Positions 24,816 to 37,974 of a stretch of 64,000 nucleotides of DNA are shown here, piece by piece. Source of the stretch: Xiphias gladius (lineage: Eukaryota; Chordata; Actinopteri; Istiophoriformes; Xiphiidae); contig NC_053422.1 in assembly GCF_016859285.1 (NCBI RefSeq), positions 13,442,501-13,506,500 on the forward strand. The letters are read 5' to 3'. Both the position numbers and the translations under genes were made by a program. How positions within the stretch are numbered: position 1 is the stretch's first letter; each line of letters begins with the position of its first letter. The notes under the pieces are model-generated. The model ran no database searches. It was not told the origin of the DNA and saw nothing but the letters and a program-made list of their open reading frames with translations.

Positions 24816-27800
24816 ATGTTCAGAAAAAACTTGAAGAAGGACCCCGAGCTGTTTCAGAACGTGTCGGAAGGGCTGCGGCGGCTATACCGGACCAAACTGT
24901 TCCCGCTGGAGGACACGTATCGATTCCACGACTTCCACTCCCCTGCGCTCGAAGATGCCGACTTCGACAACAAGCCCATGGTCCTCCTGGTGGGTCAGTA
25001 CTCCACCGGGAAGACCACCTTCATCCGGCACCTCATGGAGCAGGACTTCCCCGGTATGCGGATTGGCCCCGAGCCGACCACAGACTCTTTCATCGCGGTG
25101 ATGCACGGCGAACAGGAGGGGGTGATACCGGGCAATGCTCTCGTTGTCGACCCCAAGAAGCCTTTCCGCAAACTCAACGCCTTTGGCAACGCGTTCCTCA
25201 ACAGGTAAAGCCAGTGCCAGGTCCCGAGACCACATTAAAGAGCTTACACTGAGCAATGTGAAAAATGTAATACACTAGGATTATAGGAACTGGGCAGCAA
25301 GAGCCACACAGTTATTTATGAATATTTGAATGAAATGAACATGTCGCGTCAATGTCACGCTTCTCTTAAATTCAACAGCTGTGTGTTAGCAAAGAGTCAT
25401 AACAACACTTCGCTCATGGTATGAATGCCCCCCCTACAAGTCCTTAAATGTAGCACACTTTTCTCAAGGTAAAGTCGCTTTATGCTGTTGCATAATCTTC
25501 ACAGCAGAGCCAAGAGTGTGTGAGAGTTTTCCCTTTTCATCATCCAGAGAGAATGCGGATGTTTAGTGTCAATAGCTAGGTGGAGGAGCTCGTCTTGTGT
25601 ATTGAATAGCAAAGGACAGGAGTTTGCTTTACACCTTGTCCCATTCACAAGAAGTCCTCTCCCTTTCACTCTGAGCCAAATCCTGCCAGTTAACATGGTA
25701 CCTTGCCCTTCCTCGCGCACTTCTCCCTACCCTGGAAGCACCTGGCAGAGTCACTGGTGACAGACAGTTTTGTCCCAGTGTCACAGTGTGGCCCCTTCAA
25801 CATACAAATGAGATGTTGCTAGGCAGCAAGCTGACCTTGTTCTGTCCTCGGATTTTGGTGCTATAAGTTTTGTACTCCCTGGTCATACAAGTGTTACCAA
25901 ATCAGTAGAAAGCGATGGGCCAACTCCCTTATTTCAATATATGTGAGTGTGTCTTATGAAATCTTATCAGAAAGGTTTAAAGGTTTTGGAGTGATAGTCC
26001 ATCTCTTTGTAGTAGGGTTAAATTGAGTCAGCAGGTGTTTTATGAAGGTTACAGTTAGGTTACAGTGACAGGACATTCAGCTCATTGAAGTTTGATCCAC
26101 ATGCCTGATGGGCGAGAGAATCTGTGGAAACTTCCCAAAGTTTTATGAATCACTCGGTGTGATACCTAGGTCTGCTATTCTCCACAAAGTCGGAGGTAGA
26201 ATTTTCCTCTTGGCAAAAACTCAGATGACTCAGAAATATTCCTCAGGTGGGGCTCTCAGCAATTAATGCAAGATAGCAACGGCAAAGATTTGGAAATGAT
26301 AGAAAATGCAATTCAAAAACAAAAGAAAGTGAAACAAAAAAATGAAATAGAAAAGGAGGTATGAAGATGTTTAACTTAATATATGGAATGAGCTCCTCCC
26401 AGGTCAGTGTACAAGGTGAGACTGCACAAGCAAGGTTCTATGAGTCAGAGCCAGGTTCTCGGTGAAAGCTAAAACATCTTAATCCACTCTATTGTGTGTG
26501 TGGATTTGTAATGACATCAGATGGCTAACATCCGATTGTTGAAGGTGTCACTTCCTGTCGCGGATGTAGCGAGTATATCCCCTTGTCTTCCGGGTAGCCA
26601 GTGTGGTGTCAGCCTGCACAGGAGTAACCAGGAAAACAGACGAATAAATAATACACAAACAAATGACTAGCTTCTTGACTGTCGTGATTTTAATCTGTTA
26701 TTAGCCTCAGATTATCAGGTGAGTCATGTAGCCGTGTGCTGTGTTAGTACAAACACTCAGGTTGACACTTCCCCAGTATGGCCTGTTTCCCATTATCAAT
26801 TGAAATCCTTTCCTTCAATTGTGTGGAGTGTTTGCTTTATCTTGCTTGAGTGCAAACTCCTGCCAAACAACATCAGTCAAACTCAGAAAAGTGAAGTTAT
26901 GCATTTCAGATAACAATTTAAAAGTGTGTCTGTGTGTGTGTGTGTGTGGGAGGGGTGTTAGGCTTCACAGGCCACGATTCACTTCTCTTTAGTTTATTAC
27001 AGACTTGAGGGGAAACCAGATAAGATTGTGTATAAACAAAGACTATTGTCCATCACAGCATCATTTGCCAAACTGCTGGACGAAGTCCTGTGGTATCATG
27101 GGACTTGTGGTTCCCTTTGATTTCACTCTGCATCTTTGTCTCAGAGGCATATTCATGCTTGAGTGGTTATGCATTAGCTTAGGGGAAAGCTCACATGATC
27201 ATACACAACAGGATATGTGCGCATGGCAGTCACAGGTACATGACCTGTTTGAACAGCTCTGTGTATGTGTAGGCCTAATACATAATTAATCAGTTGTGGT
27301 GGTGTGTAGCATGGAGCACGCCTACAGCTCGTTGAATTTTTGTCAAGAACCAGATCCAGACAGACATTTGGAACAGAGCTGTTTTTGGCTACGGCTGCGC
27401 CAGTTTTCCACTCATGAGGCCAAAAGTATTTGGATTGGCCCTCAGCTGTTGGTTGGTTAAATGTATTTTTACTCATAAAAGTAGATAGGGGGTATAGGGG
27501 CAGACTGTGATGGTAGCTCCACTGTGTAGCTCTTTAACCATAGTCATTCAACCTGCAGATTAGCCCTTAACTACCAGGCTCAGACAGGACTTACCTTCAG
27601 TATAACCACTTATTTATGAAGAGAGTAAACAGAAATAAGCCATGGGATTCTCACACCTACAGTTCGCTCTTAGAAAAACCCAAAAGGTAACGGCTGGTGT
27701 ACTCAACTAGCCTGCCAATTTTTAGAGTTCTTCCAACATTTGTATTTTGTAGCAACCTTGTTTCTGATTGCCTCCCACCTCTTGTGCAGTGATTTTGTGC

Positions 27801-30800
27801 CAAATGTTTCCGTAAAAGTAACTTAATTCTTCTCTTCCACCTCCAAACCTATGTATTTTTTTAGCTCTTGTTCCCTTTTAGTTCAAATGCCGCTGCAGTC
27901 AGAGGGCCCCAGTGTGTTTTTGCTCCCTCTGTAAGCCATTAGTCAGTAAAACCAGAGTCAGCAAAGTTTAAGTTCCGCACTAACCCCCCCCCTGCTCTGT
28001 CCTGTCCTGGTCATGGCCTGTTATTCCAGGACACTGACTCTGCACTTTGCTGAGATAGGGGCTGACATACTCATGGCCTTACAGAGCACATAACAAACAA
28101 ATATACATAGGGGTTGATGTAGATATAGCTGTATATACCATATAGATAATTTTTTCACACACACACACGCACTCAAGCAACAAATGTGTAAAACTGACAC
28201 AGTTCTAACCTCCCCGTCTACATCCCAAGTGCTAACGACAGCCGCCCCGTTTCCTCTTCTCTATGGGAAGCTGAGGTTACGATGTGGGGGAAGGTCATAG
28301 ATCAGGAGGTGAGCCAGGAGAGGAAGATCTTCTGTTATAAACTGAAACCAGACTTCCAGTGTCACTGGACAGGTCTGAGTTTGAAAATTAACCCAGGTCC
28401 AATGCCTCTCAGAGAGGATGGGTTTCTCACATTCTCGAGACACAATCAGACATCCAAGGACTCAGATATTTTCAAGCTCCTGGGCCCCTGTGCCTGGCAG
28501 GGTCCTGCTGTTTCTAAGAATTCCAGCTCAAGTTCATCGGAGCATTTTTTCCTACTGTGTGAAAAATGGTGGGATAGATAAATGGAAAACCTGAGCCAAA
28601 ATTCCAACTGGATATCATACGCCATGAGCTATGAGAGAGAGAGGAAAAAATTGCATGTTTGTTATCTTTGGCAGTCATTATTACTGTATCGTAATACCAT
28701 ACATAGGATCTCCATGCATGAAGTACTGCACTCATATTTTTCTGACTTGTTCATTGTCCTCGGATTTTTCCTTCTCCACCCCTGCATGTGGTATGATATC
28801 TGTGTTAGGGTCTGTGGTGTGTCTGGCCTTAGAGTGGTTGCAGCAGGAATGTAAAAGCACGGTTCTCCCGGTCTTATGACCTGGTGCCTCTGAGCTCATG
28901 TTGTGAGCTCCGGTTCAGATTGACTCAAAGTGCAGCTGAGCGAGAAGTAGTACTCTGAGCTATGGATACTCCTAACAATCCCCTTCTTTGTCCACAGTGG
29001 GACACCGTGGGTTTATGCAAAACCACTCCTTCTCTCTCATGCTTTATAGTGTGTATATCTGTCTGTGTTTTGTGCGTGTAAGGGATTTGGCTTGATTTCT
29101 GTTGGAGACCAAAACTCCCCCTTTAAAATTTAAACCCAGTGTCCCAGCTTATAGGAGACCATTGTGCAGTGAAATATTTTGCATTGGGAATGACTCAAGC
29201 CTACAATGCATAAATTATAAAGTATTGTCCCAGCGTTTCCCTAACATTCTTACATCAATAGACGCCTCATACGGCTAATATTCCCCCACAGTTCGGAAAA
29301 TACAACTATATCATCATGTATTTTTCTGTTTTCTTAGTAAAAACAACTGAACTAGATGCAAGTTAGGGTTACAACTTAGGATTACTTTAATTCATGGTTT
29401 GCTCTATATATCATCAAAAAAGAGAGAAAAAGATCCATAATAATTTCCCAAGGTGATGTCCTCAGTTAGATTTTTTTGTCCAACCAAAGGTCCAAAAGTC
29501 AAACATATTCACTTCACTATTTGTTAAGACAAGGGAAAGCCACAAATCTTCACATTTGAGAGGCTAGAGCCATTAAATATCTGATATTTTTAAATGAAAT
29601 GACTTCTGAAAATGGGGTAGTGGCTGTACCCTGAACCCATATTTTTCATTTGCACCCAGTGCTACGCCGTGTTTTAGCTGTTTAGCTTTTCCAACAAGGG
29701 TATTCCACCAATGTTAATGCCAGAGAGCAAGGAGGTTGTTATTGGAAAGCTCCAGGATAATGTCTGTTTAATGCCAAGCTTATGTAGAAACACTCTCAAC
29801 AACTGGTTTTCCCACCCTCCCTCTCCTATGCCTCACTCTCTCAATCCTCTCTCTCCTTCTTTCCGCTCTCTTTCTTTTCTCCCCTCTGTGCCCTGCACTG
29901 TCCCCTCTTTCATCCTTGCATGTTCTTGACAGGTTCATGTGTGCCCAGATGCCAAACCCTGTCCTGGAGAGCATCAGTATCATCGATACTCCTGGAATCC
30001 TGTCCGGGGAGAAACAGAGGATAAGCAGAGGTGCTTCACACACACACACCAACACTTTACCCACTCTCTCACTCGCCTGCTCTCCCTAGTACTACTGCTG
30101 TTTAACAGAGCCCCACCCTCTCAGCTCAAAATCCCTGAAATGGTGTAATCAGAAAGCCTTGCACACACACATGCAAAATAAACCCACAGGAAGCTCAAAT
30201 AGAGATAGGAAACGTGCGTAAACAATCTACATGCTCTTCTTTTCCCTGAGTCTCTCTGGTATTTCTGTTTGGCATGTGTACTACCAAGTCAATTCCAGTC
30301 TCACTCATAGTGCTGTCAAACCTGTATTTAACTCTGAAGGCCCTCAGATCAAAGCCCAACCAAACAGGTCATGTAAATCTGATGGAGGCCTTCACAGCTT
30401 GACAGTAGCAAGGAGAGAGCACAGAGCACTTTGAAGTTCATTTCCTGTTTCTCTACCTGTGGTTTTCTAGGGCACAATATTCTTTGACATCCTTCCTTCT
30501 TTTTTGTTTTTCTTTCTTTCTGTTTTCAGATTGGCCTGTAGCTAGGTGCATATTAAAAAGGCTGAATTAAGACCAGTAACTGAAAGCACTTCCTCTATGT
30601 AGCCGTTTTCTGTCATTCTGTGCACCCTCCCTGCTTGTTCTATGCTGTATCATTTGTCACATTATATCCGAGTCATTTCACTGTGCTGTGTTGAAATAAG
30701 TCAACTCATATTTTTATCCATTTCTCCATGTGCTCCAACAACGCTATGACCTGCACGGTGACCTCAGAAAAGCCACACACAACGTTTTCCTTTTACTTTT

Positions 30801-31317
30801 GATGATCAAGCAGAAGATAACAGTGCATCTCAACACAGCTTCTGCTTTATCTACCTCATTTCAGCCCCTTTAAGAGGAAACACACTTACAAGCAGTAGAG
30901 TTTTTGTGTACTCTAGGGAAAGGAAATGGAGTAAAATGGCAAACATAGCAGAGAGTTTCCCAAGACTGCTCACCCCACCCCCCCACCACCTGCTTTTCTT
31001 GGTTTTATATTGCTATTAATCGAGTTTTGGACTGTCAGAAGCACAAAACAAACTCTTTGAAGACATTAATTTGGGATTTAAGAAATTTTGTTGGGCATTT
31101 TTCACTGTTTTCTGGCATTTTCTAGGTCAAAAGATTTAATCGAGAAAATAATCATCAGATTTAACCGATAATGAAATTAAGAGATAGTTTCAGTCCTAAT
31201 AAGAAGCAGTAGGGGACAAGAGAAGAGCGTGATGGTTGTTAAAGAGACTGAAAAGGCCAAACAATTGACTGTAAAAACAGAAGTGTAAATTAGCGGCATC
31301 TGACAAGAAACCAAAGG

Positions 31318-31406
<89 letters not shown>

Positions 31407-34400
31407 TGTGTGTGTGTGTGTGTGTGTGTGTCTGTGTGTGTGTCTGTGTGTGTGTGTGTCTGTGTGTGTGTGTGTGTGTGTGTGTCTGTGTGTGTGTGTG
31501 TCTGTGTGTGTGTGTGTCTGTGTGTGTGTGTGCGCTCATACAGTATGAATGAAAAGACTGGCCCATGACGAGGTGACCCCATCTAAAGAGAGGAGGAGTA
31601 GATGAAATCTGACGCCTCATACCTCAGACAGTTTTGTTTCCATACATACATACTTATACATTCCTATTCTTGAACACACACACATTTATTCCCTGTCTCA
31701 AGCTTACACACACTCTATCACACACACACACACGCTATCCTCTGCTCTGTTTCTGTATAAACACAGTTACAATACAGGACTCCACAGCCGTACTGTACTG
31801 ACTGTGTTATATATAAACAGGACCCGATCGGTTTGTGCAGCTGAGATGTGACGGGCACATGCGTATGTGTCAGTACTCAGCATACAGGCAGATATTAGGC
31901 TTGCAGCAGGCTACAGGAAGCTACGCTCTTATTTCTGACTTTCCCTCAGTTCTGTAATCTGCTAACGAGCCGTGTGTGACTTGTCAAATATCATAGCCCA
32001 ACATTTCTGTATTTTTTTTATTTATTTTTATTTAGAGCGGCATGGTACGAAGTTTTCAAATAGCATGACAGTCAGTGACAGAATTTGGAGAAGCATTTCC
32101 TCAGCTTTAAAACAGGTTTGACATAAAAACTTGGAGCATTACTGTAGGTCTACTACGAGTCTAAAAGAGAAATTGCATTGAGAAACAATGAAACTATGTT
32201 GTCCATTCAAGGAAACCCAGTTTATAATCCTTTGATTATGGATTCATTTTTGATTAGATAAGTAAGTATGCATCACAGCCTGTTCCTTGTGCAGAACTGG
32301 TTGATGTCTCTCCTATGGTCACTCCTGATGACATGAATAGCAACAATACTAGCAGATGGAAAAACAGTGATTTCTCAGAGGCTAAGTTGAAACTTTTAGA
32401 ATTAGTGACCATAACATATCTCTGTGGTACTGTTTAAAGGAATAGTTTGACATTTTGGGATATCAATTTGCCAATATTTCGATAACAAAAGATACTAAAA
32501 ATGTGATGGTTCCAGCCTCTCAAACATGAGAATTTTTTCATTGTCTTACTTTATTGTAAAATGAAAATATTTAAGCTGTGGACTGAAAAATGGAGTGGAA
32601 TCATAAATTTGGGCTGTGCCAAGTTGCGATGGACTTTTTTCACAGTTTTTGTTGGGTTGTTTTTTTTCTAGACCAAACGATTGATCGAGAAAATAATTGT
32701 CAGATAAATTGATAATAATAAAAATAATCCTTAGTTGCAGTCCCAATTTGTTGTTGTACTTCGGTTTTTGTATGAATTAAACAAACAAGATATAATGTGA
32801 TAATTAGTGAGTTTACTGCTGGTTGGTGGATTTTGCTCTTTTTGGACAGAATCCGACTAGCTGTTGGCCTATGTTTCCAGTCTTTGTGCTAAGCTAAGTT
32901 AACTGTCTGTTGGCTGTAACTATCAGCAAGAAAGTAATTAAGTGAGTTTCCCAAAAATGTTGAACTATTCCTTTAATTATCCAGAACATTTGAATGAAAA
33001 TGTGGTTTCTAATATAACCAGATTTGAGATTGTCAAACAAAAAATAACTACAGCCTTGTCTTCTTACTTCTCTGATCTCCATCAATGATTGGCACATGAT
33101 TTTGTCCAAATTTGTCATGAGTGTCTGGGCGTATCATAGCGTGTCCATGCATATCAGTTGTTGATGCTATGTGCTATAAGTAAGTCTAAGCTTGAGCAGC
33201 TGTCTTTTCTGTCTGATTCCCTGACACGTGGTTTAAAAACAGACTTAAGAGAGAATGAGCAAATGTTCCAAGCTTGTCCCCACGGGGATCTCAGACTTAA
33301 AATATTCCCCTTTTATCCCTCTCCACTTACACATCATGAGCACAGTCTCTCACTCTTTTTTTGCCTGGGGTGTTTTCCATCCCCTACATCCATCTCTTAT
33401 TACATTTCTCTTTTTCTCTTACTTTCACTTTTACTCACCTCATGTCTTTCTCTTCCTCTCTCCGTCCTTTTTTACTCCTCTCTCTGTCTCCTTCTTCATC
33501 TATCTATACCTCTGTCTCATTTTGTCTCTGTTTCTCGGTATATTGATCGATCTCTCTATCTCTCTTTTTGTATACACATGTTTGAACATAGACAAATGAC
33601 AGCCATATTGGAATGCATGTGCAGCAGATCTGGCGCTGATTGTGCGACAGCCAAGATGAACTTTTAGAGGATCTGCATTCTTTTCTGATCAGATGACACA
33701 CAGACTAAAATCAGAACCATAATTCTCTCTTCCCCAATTCCTGTAAAGCTCCTTTAGGCAAATGAAAGCTCAGGAAAAAGCTCTGTTTTATGTAATTTGA
33801 GTTGCCCCCTTGTTTCTCAAATAACCAAAGGAAATGAGCAGTAAAGTAAGTTTCTATGCTCAGGCAGTGATAGAATTGTGTTTATATTTATATTATATTT
33901 ACATTTAGCTTAACATTTGTATTTGCTGTCTGTCTCAAATGTTTGTTCTCTTGCTTCCTTTTGCATCTTTCATGACTGGCAAGCTTGTATTCAATTAGGC
34001 ATATTAAACACTGGCTCTGATAGAGGTCATTTAATTCCCCGAAGCCAATACATTCTGTAGATTTACAAGTCAGATTGTCCAAAGGGATTCAGGTTCAAAT
34101 GATCTTTACCTCCAGTTGCCTCTCTACTGCTGTCTCAGTATAGCTAGTTAATCTGTAACCAAGGGAAAAAGCCCTGCCCTCTTTAAAGGCCTTATCTAAA
34201 CATTATTGGATCAACAGGACTTGGAATATGAGCATAGAAGCCACAATTAAACCTTCTCCAACACAAAATTTATTGACTGATTTGAGCCATGAGCTCTTTG
34301 TCAAGTTGAACTCTGTATTTGTCCACACAGACTATAAAGGCTTGGGTCCCTCTACCCACTTGGTCACTGTTTAATAATTTGCAGTATGTTGTGGCAGCTA

Positions 34401-37400
34401 AACTTATAAATATACATATGAGGATTATTAATAGCAGTGAAAAACAGTTGAACACAGAAAATGAATCAATGTTATCTATCTCTTACACCTTCCTGTATAA
34501 GCCCTACCCACTTCCTGTATAAATTTAAATACAGATATTTTGGTGAAATAAACAATTACAGGTAGGAGCTCTTCATTGCTGCAACCTTAGTGTTTAGGAA
34601 TGTCAAAATCCTTGAATCAACTTTAAACAAAGCCAGTTACCAGGCAATATTTGAAGTCATTAGAAGGCACAACACCTTATGCACAGAGCCGTTCTTTTAA
34701 CAACTGATCTTTTCTACTTGTCTCTCTCCAGGTTACGACTTTGCCGCGGTGCTCGAATGGTTTGCAGAGCGCGTCGACCGCATCATCCTCTTGTTCGACG
34801 CCCACAAGCTGGACATCTCTGATGAGTTCTCCGAGGTGATCCGTGCTCTCAAGAACCACGAGGACAAAATGCGCGTGGTGCTGAACAAGGCGGACCAGAT
34901 CAGCACTCAGCAGCTGATGAGGGTCTACGGAGCGCTAATGTGGTCTCTGGGGAAAATCATCAACACACCTGAGGTCAAAAGCATTTCTTTTTCACACTTG
35001 TGCTTTTGTTTATTCCATAAATTTATTTAAATTGATAACATTTTGACCCCAGTGGGATCAAAATGTCTGTTTAAATCAATCCAAGCTTATGTTTATTTCC
35101 GACACTGACTGCCAGAACTTGCCTTCTTCAGCTGGTAATAATCAGTTGTTACATACTGGGAGCGGTCACAGTCTGTTAATGTTTTGAGGGGAAAATGTGG
35201 CCATCTTAGGAAGATCTGAACAGAGGTCAGATGATTTCTTTCCCCAAGGACGAGAGTAACCAAATAGTGACATATTTTACATTGATGCCAGTCAATGTTC
35301 TCAGCTTGTCATTGTAACAAAAGTCATAAGAAAAAACTCTTAAGTGTGTGAATGTAATGAAAGTGAAAGGCAGTTTAATTACCTTCCATCTCAGATCCTA
35401 TGTCCTTCTTGATATCATGTGACCCGTCTTATGACTTTTCCCTGTTTAGTTAATATTTGATCCAGAACTGTATTCATAAACCAATCCCAGAGAAACCTTT
35501 GGATCATATAGACAACTATTCATTGACTTTGAGTGTGTGTTGTATTGTAAAGTCTCTCTACATGATATAAAACACAAAACACTTATGTTTTATAAGTTTA
35601 TTTTTGCTTCACTTTTAACCTCACAGTCCTGTGTTATGTTGTCATGTATCCTGTTTGTGTTTTTTCCTGGTATATTGTGCCTGTTTACACATTTCAGCAA
35701 GATTGCAGTGTTATGTATGTGACCTGTGCAAGAATTTCCTCTAATGTGGGTGTGGGCAGTAAAGTGTACCCAGAGGGACAGTGAAGATTAATGGAGATTA
35801 ACTTGTGCAAACTTTATTCCAGGTTGTGCGTGTGTACATCGGATCATTCTGGGCACAGCCCCTGTTGGTCCCAGACAACAGGAAGTTGTTTGAGGCAGAG
35901 GAGCAGGACCTGTTCTTAGACATCCAGTCATTGCCACGTAACGCGGCCCTACGCAAACTCAACGACCTGATCAAACGCGCACGTCTCGCCAAGGTCAGTA
36001 TTAATGAGATTTAAGAGTCTACACCCATGCTAGCTGCTCTGTGAGGTACATTGGTGCTTTAAGCTAGAGGCTAACATCAGCATGCTCACATGCTCACATG
36101 CTCACAGTAACATGCTGATAGTTAGCAGGTATAATGTTTTAAATGTTCACCATCTTAATTTAGGATGTTAACATGCTAACATTTGCTAATTAGCAGTAAA
36201 CACAAAGTACAGCTGAGGCTGATGGGGAATGTCATTAGTTTAACAGGTATTTGGTCAAAAAATAAAGTAACTGACAAATTAAGATTTTGACCTGATGATG
36301 GTGCTAGGTCAAATGTCAAGGGATGACCAAAATGAAGACAAGTCAGGGGACCACAAAAGTCCTTAGGATTCATCCTCTGTGGACCACTGATAGATGTTGA
36401 GATATATTTCCATCAGGACCAAAGTGGTGCACTGACCAACATTGTCATACCTAGTACCATGATGCTTGTGTAGCTAAAAAGCACCTGCTTAAAAAAAACT
36501 GCATCAACGCATCTTATTTTCACTTTCTTTTCATTTCTACCTCCTGTGCCCCAGCCCCACAAGAAGAGGATTACTTAAAAAAAAAAAAAGTCCTGTTTTC
36601 TGCAACTTTGTTAGTGTGTAGTTTCTAAACTAACCACAGCACAAATGAGTACAAAGTGTGTCTGAAGATTTAGCAATCTGATAAACCAGTAACCTTCTGA
36701 CATTTACAAGAAGAAAAGAGGAATTATTTGTTGTTTGTGCTACCGGTCTGTATTTATATTGAGTTAATCCCTAACCTTAAAAATCCCCTGCAGACATGTT
36801 TTAAGACACATGAAAATACTCTGCTTTAAATAATAATGGCTGACAAGGTTTTTCCACATGAAGTTCAATTAACTAGTTAAAAATAAAATAGAATGTTTAT
36901 CTGTTTTTTTTTTTTTTTTTTTTTTTTTTATGGTGACTAGGTGCAAGCCTACATTATCAGCTCTCTGAAAAAGGAGATGCCCAGTATGTTTGGAAAGGAC
37001 TCCAAGAAGAAGGAGCTGATATCCAACCTGGGAGAAATCTACCATAAGATTGAGAAGGAGCACCAGATCTCACCTGGAGACTTCCCCAATCTGGCCAAGA
37101 TGCAGGTGAGATAAGGATAAATCCAGATGTACACAGTGGACAGTGATGTACTGTCCAGAGTTACAGAACTGATGAAATAACAACTTCGACTCTATTTTTG
37201 ACATGTTATATAAAGTATTCGGTTCAGAGTAGATTGACCTTCCAACCTTAACTCTCTTCACATCTTTGACCTTTTTTCCTGCCCTTGCCCTCCAGGATGG
37301 GCCAGGATGGGGATGAGATTTATTTTTCCTGGTTTGTCAGGAAATCCTGCTTCTTGTATGCTACTCCCATTGGTAGCCATTGAAGACTGACCTATTTCTA

Positions 37401-37974
37401 TCACCAATTCCTGTTTACTCTCAACCCCCCATCCCTTCAGGAGCTGCTGAATGGCCAGGACTTCTCCAAGTTTGCAGCGCTGAAGCCCAAGCTGCTGGAG
37501 GCGGTGGAAGACATGCTCGCCAACGACATTGCCCGTCTCATGGCCATGGTGCGCCAGGAAGAGGCCTCCATGCCCAGCCAGTCTGTCAAGGGTGGAGCCT
37601 TTGAGGGAACCATGAGTGGTCCCTTTGGTCATGGCTATGGAGAGGGTGCAAGTGAAGGCATCGATGAGCTGGAGTGGGTGGTGGGTCGCGACAAGCCTAC
37701 ATACGATGAGATCTTCTACACCCTCTCTCCCATCAACGGCAAAGTGTCAGGTGCTGCAGCCAAGAAAGAGATGCTGAAGTCCAAGCTGCCCAACACAGTG
37801 CTGGGAAAGATCTGGAAGCTGGCAGATGTGGATAAAGACGGACTCCTTGATGACGAGGAGTTCGCCCTTGCCAACCACCTCATCAAGGTGAAGTTGGAGG
37901 GCCACGAGCTGCCGCCCACGCTGCCTGATCACCTGGTGCCCCCGTCCAAGCGTGGGACAGTCCTCCAGGATTAG
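24816..37974 (+). CDS. ehd1: EH domain-containing protein 1 (endocytic recycling ATPase)
   Basis: Six coding exons keep frame: 24816-25204, 29933-30030, 34732-34973, 35823-35993, 36941-37105, 37441-37974; 532 aa, as expected for EHDs. The dynamin-like ATP-binding domain has a P-loop GQYSTGKTT (60-68), DTPG (148-151) and NKAD (214-217); the helical region follows, with KKPF-type [17 protein letters not shown]. The C-terminal EH domain (about 438-532) has an EF-hand loop [13 protein letters not shown]. EHDs oligomerise on tubular membranes and return cargo from the recycling endosome; the EH domain binds NPF motifs. ehd1 is preferred over ehd3 and ehd4 by sequence ([33 protein letters not shown]) and by synteny with ganab, ubxn1 and ttc9c. 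The N-terminus ([13 protein letters not shown]) is shorter than in human. The C-terminal tail [11 protein letters not shown] differs from human EHD1. It may be one of two teleost ehd1 copies. Confidence 0.94.
31020..31195. repeat. Repeat A relic in ehd1 intron 2
   Basis: Words GTTTTCTGGCATTTTCTAGG, ATTTAATCGAGAAAATAATC and AACCGATAATGAAATTAA match one end of the repeat A family (TIR side). Degraded. Confidence 0.5.
31320..31532. repeat. Long (TG)n microsatellite in ehd1 intron 2
   Basis: About 213 bp of TG repeat. The first half is pure and the second half is interrupted by regularly placed TCTG variants. Open frames read from it (Cys-Val or His-Thr repeats) are artefacts. Confidence 0.97.
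32436..32976. repeat. MITE-like repeat B with repeat A nested inside
   Basis: The outer element begins TTTAAAGGAATAGTTTGACA and ends with its inverted copy, GTTGAACTATTCCTTTAA, a TIR pair. Near the right end are the words TTGTATGAATTAAACAAACA and AGTCTTTGTGCTAAGCTAAG, typical of a family common in percomorphs. The block 32485-32745 (CCAAACGATTGATCGAGAAA, CCTTAGTTGCAGTCCC) belongs to family A and interrupts B, so A inserted later. A second partial B copy is at 60270-60500. Confidence 0.75.
33340..33560 (+). repeat. Pyrimidine-rich low-complexity tract in ehd1 intron 2
   Basis: More than 200 bp of C/T-rich sequence with TCTCTCTATC-type runs. It explains the long Ser/Leu/Phe-rich open frames there, which I do not regard as genes. 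Confidence 0.8.
36013..36482 (+). repeat. Dispersed repeat C (GCTAACATGCTAACAT-type) in ehd1 intron 4
   Basis: It begins AAGAGTCTACACCCATGCTA, carries CATGCTCACATGCTCACATG and GTACAGCTGAGGCTGATGGG, and ends CATACCTAGTACCATGATGC. These words match a very abundant percomorph repeat that I know from memory; its class is unassigned. The copy looks nearly full length but diverged. Confidence 0.7.
36904..36929 (+). repeat. Poly(T) run next to the ehd1 exon 5 acceptor
   Basis: Twenty-six T in a row, ending 11 nt before the intron's terminal AG. It therefore acts as, or abuts, the polypyrimidine tract of this 3' splice site. Confidence 0.9.

Noticed and set aside
24785-25256. Alternative-frame open reading frames overlapping ehd1 exon 1
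   Set aside because: The +1 frame from 24816 encodes the canonical EHD N-terminus with the P-loop; the others are GC-driven shadows.
31177-31620. Long open frames of His-Thr and Cys-Val repeats
   Set aside because: They are translations of the TG/CA microsatellite and are open in several frames at once.
33158-33667. 169-codon Ser/Leu/Phe-rich open frame in ehd1 intron 2
   Set aside because: It covers a C/T-rich low-complexity tract, has no recognisable domain, and lies inside an intron.
36013-36482. GCTAACATGCTAACAT array as a possible tandem regulatory repeat
   Set aside because: The whole block matches a dispersed percomorph repeat, so the short word repeats are a property of that family.
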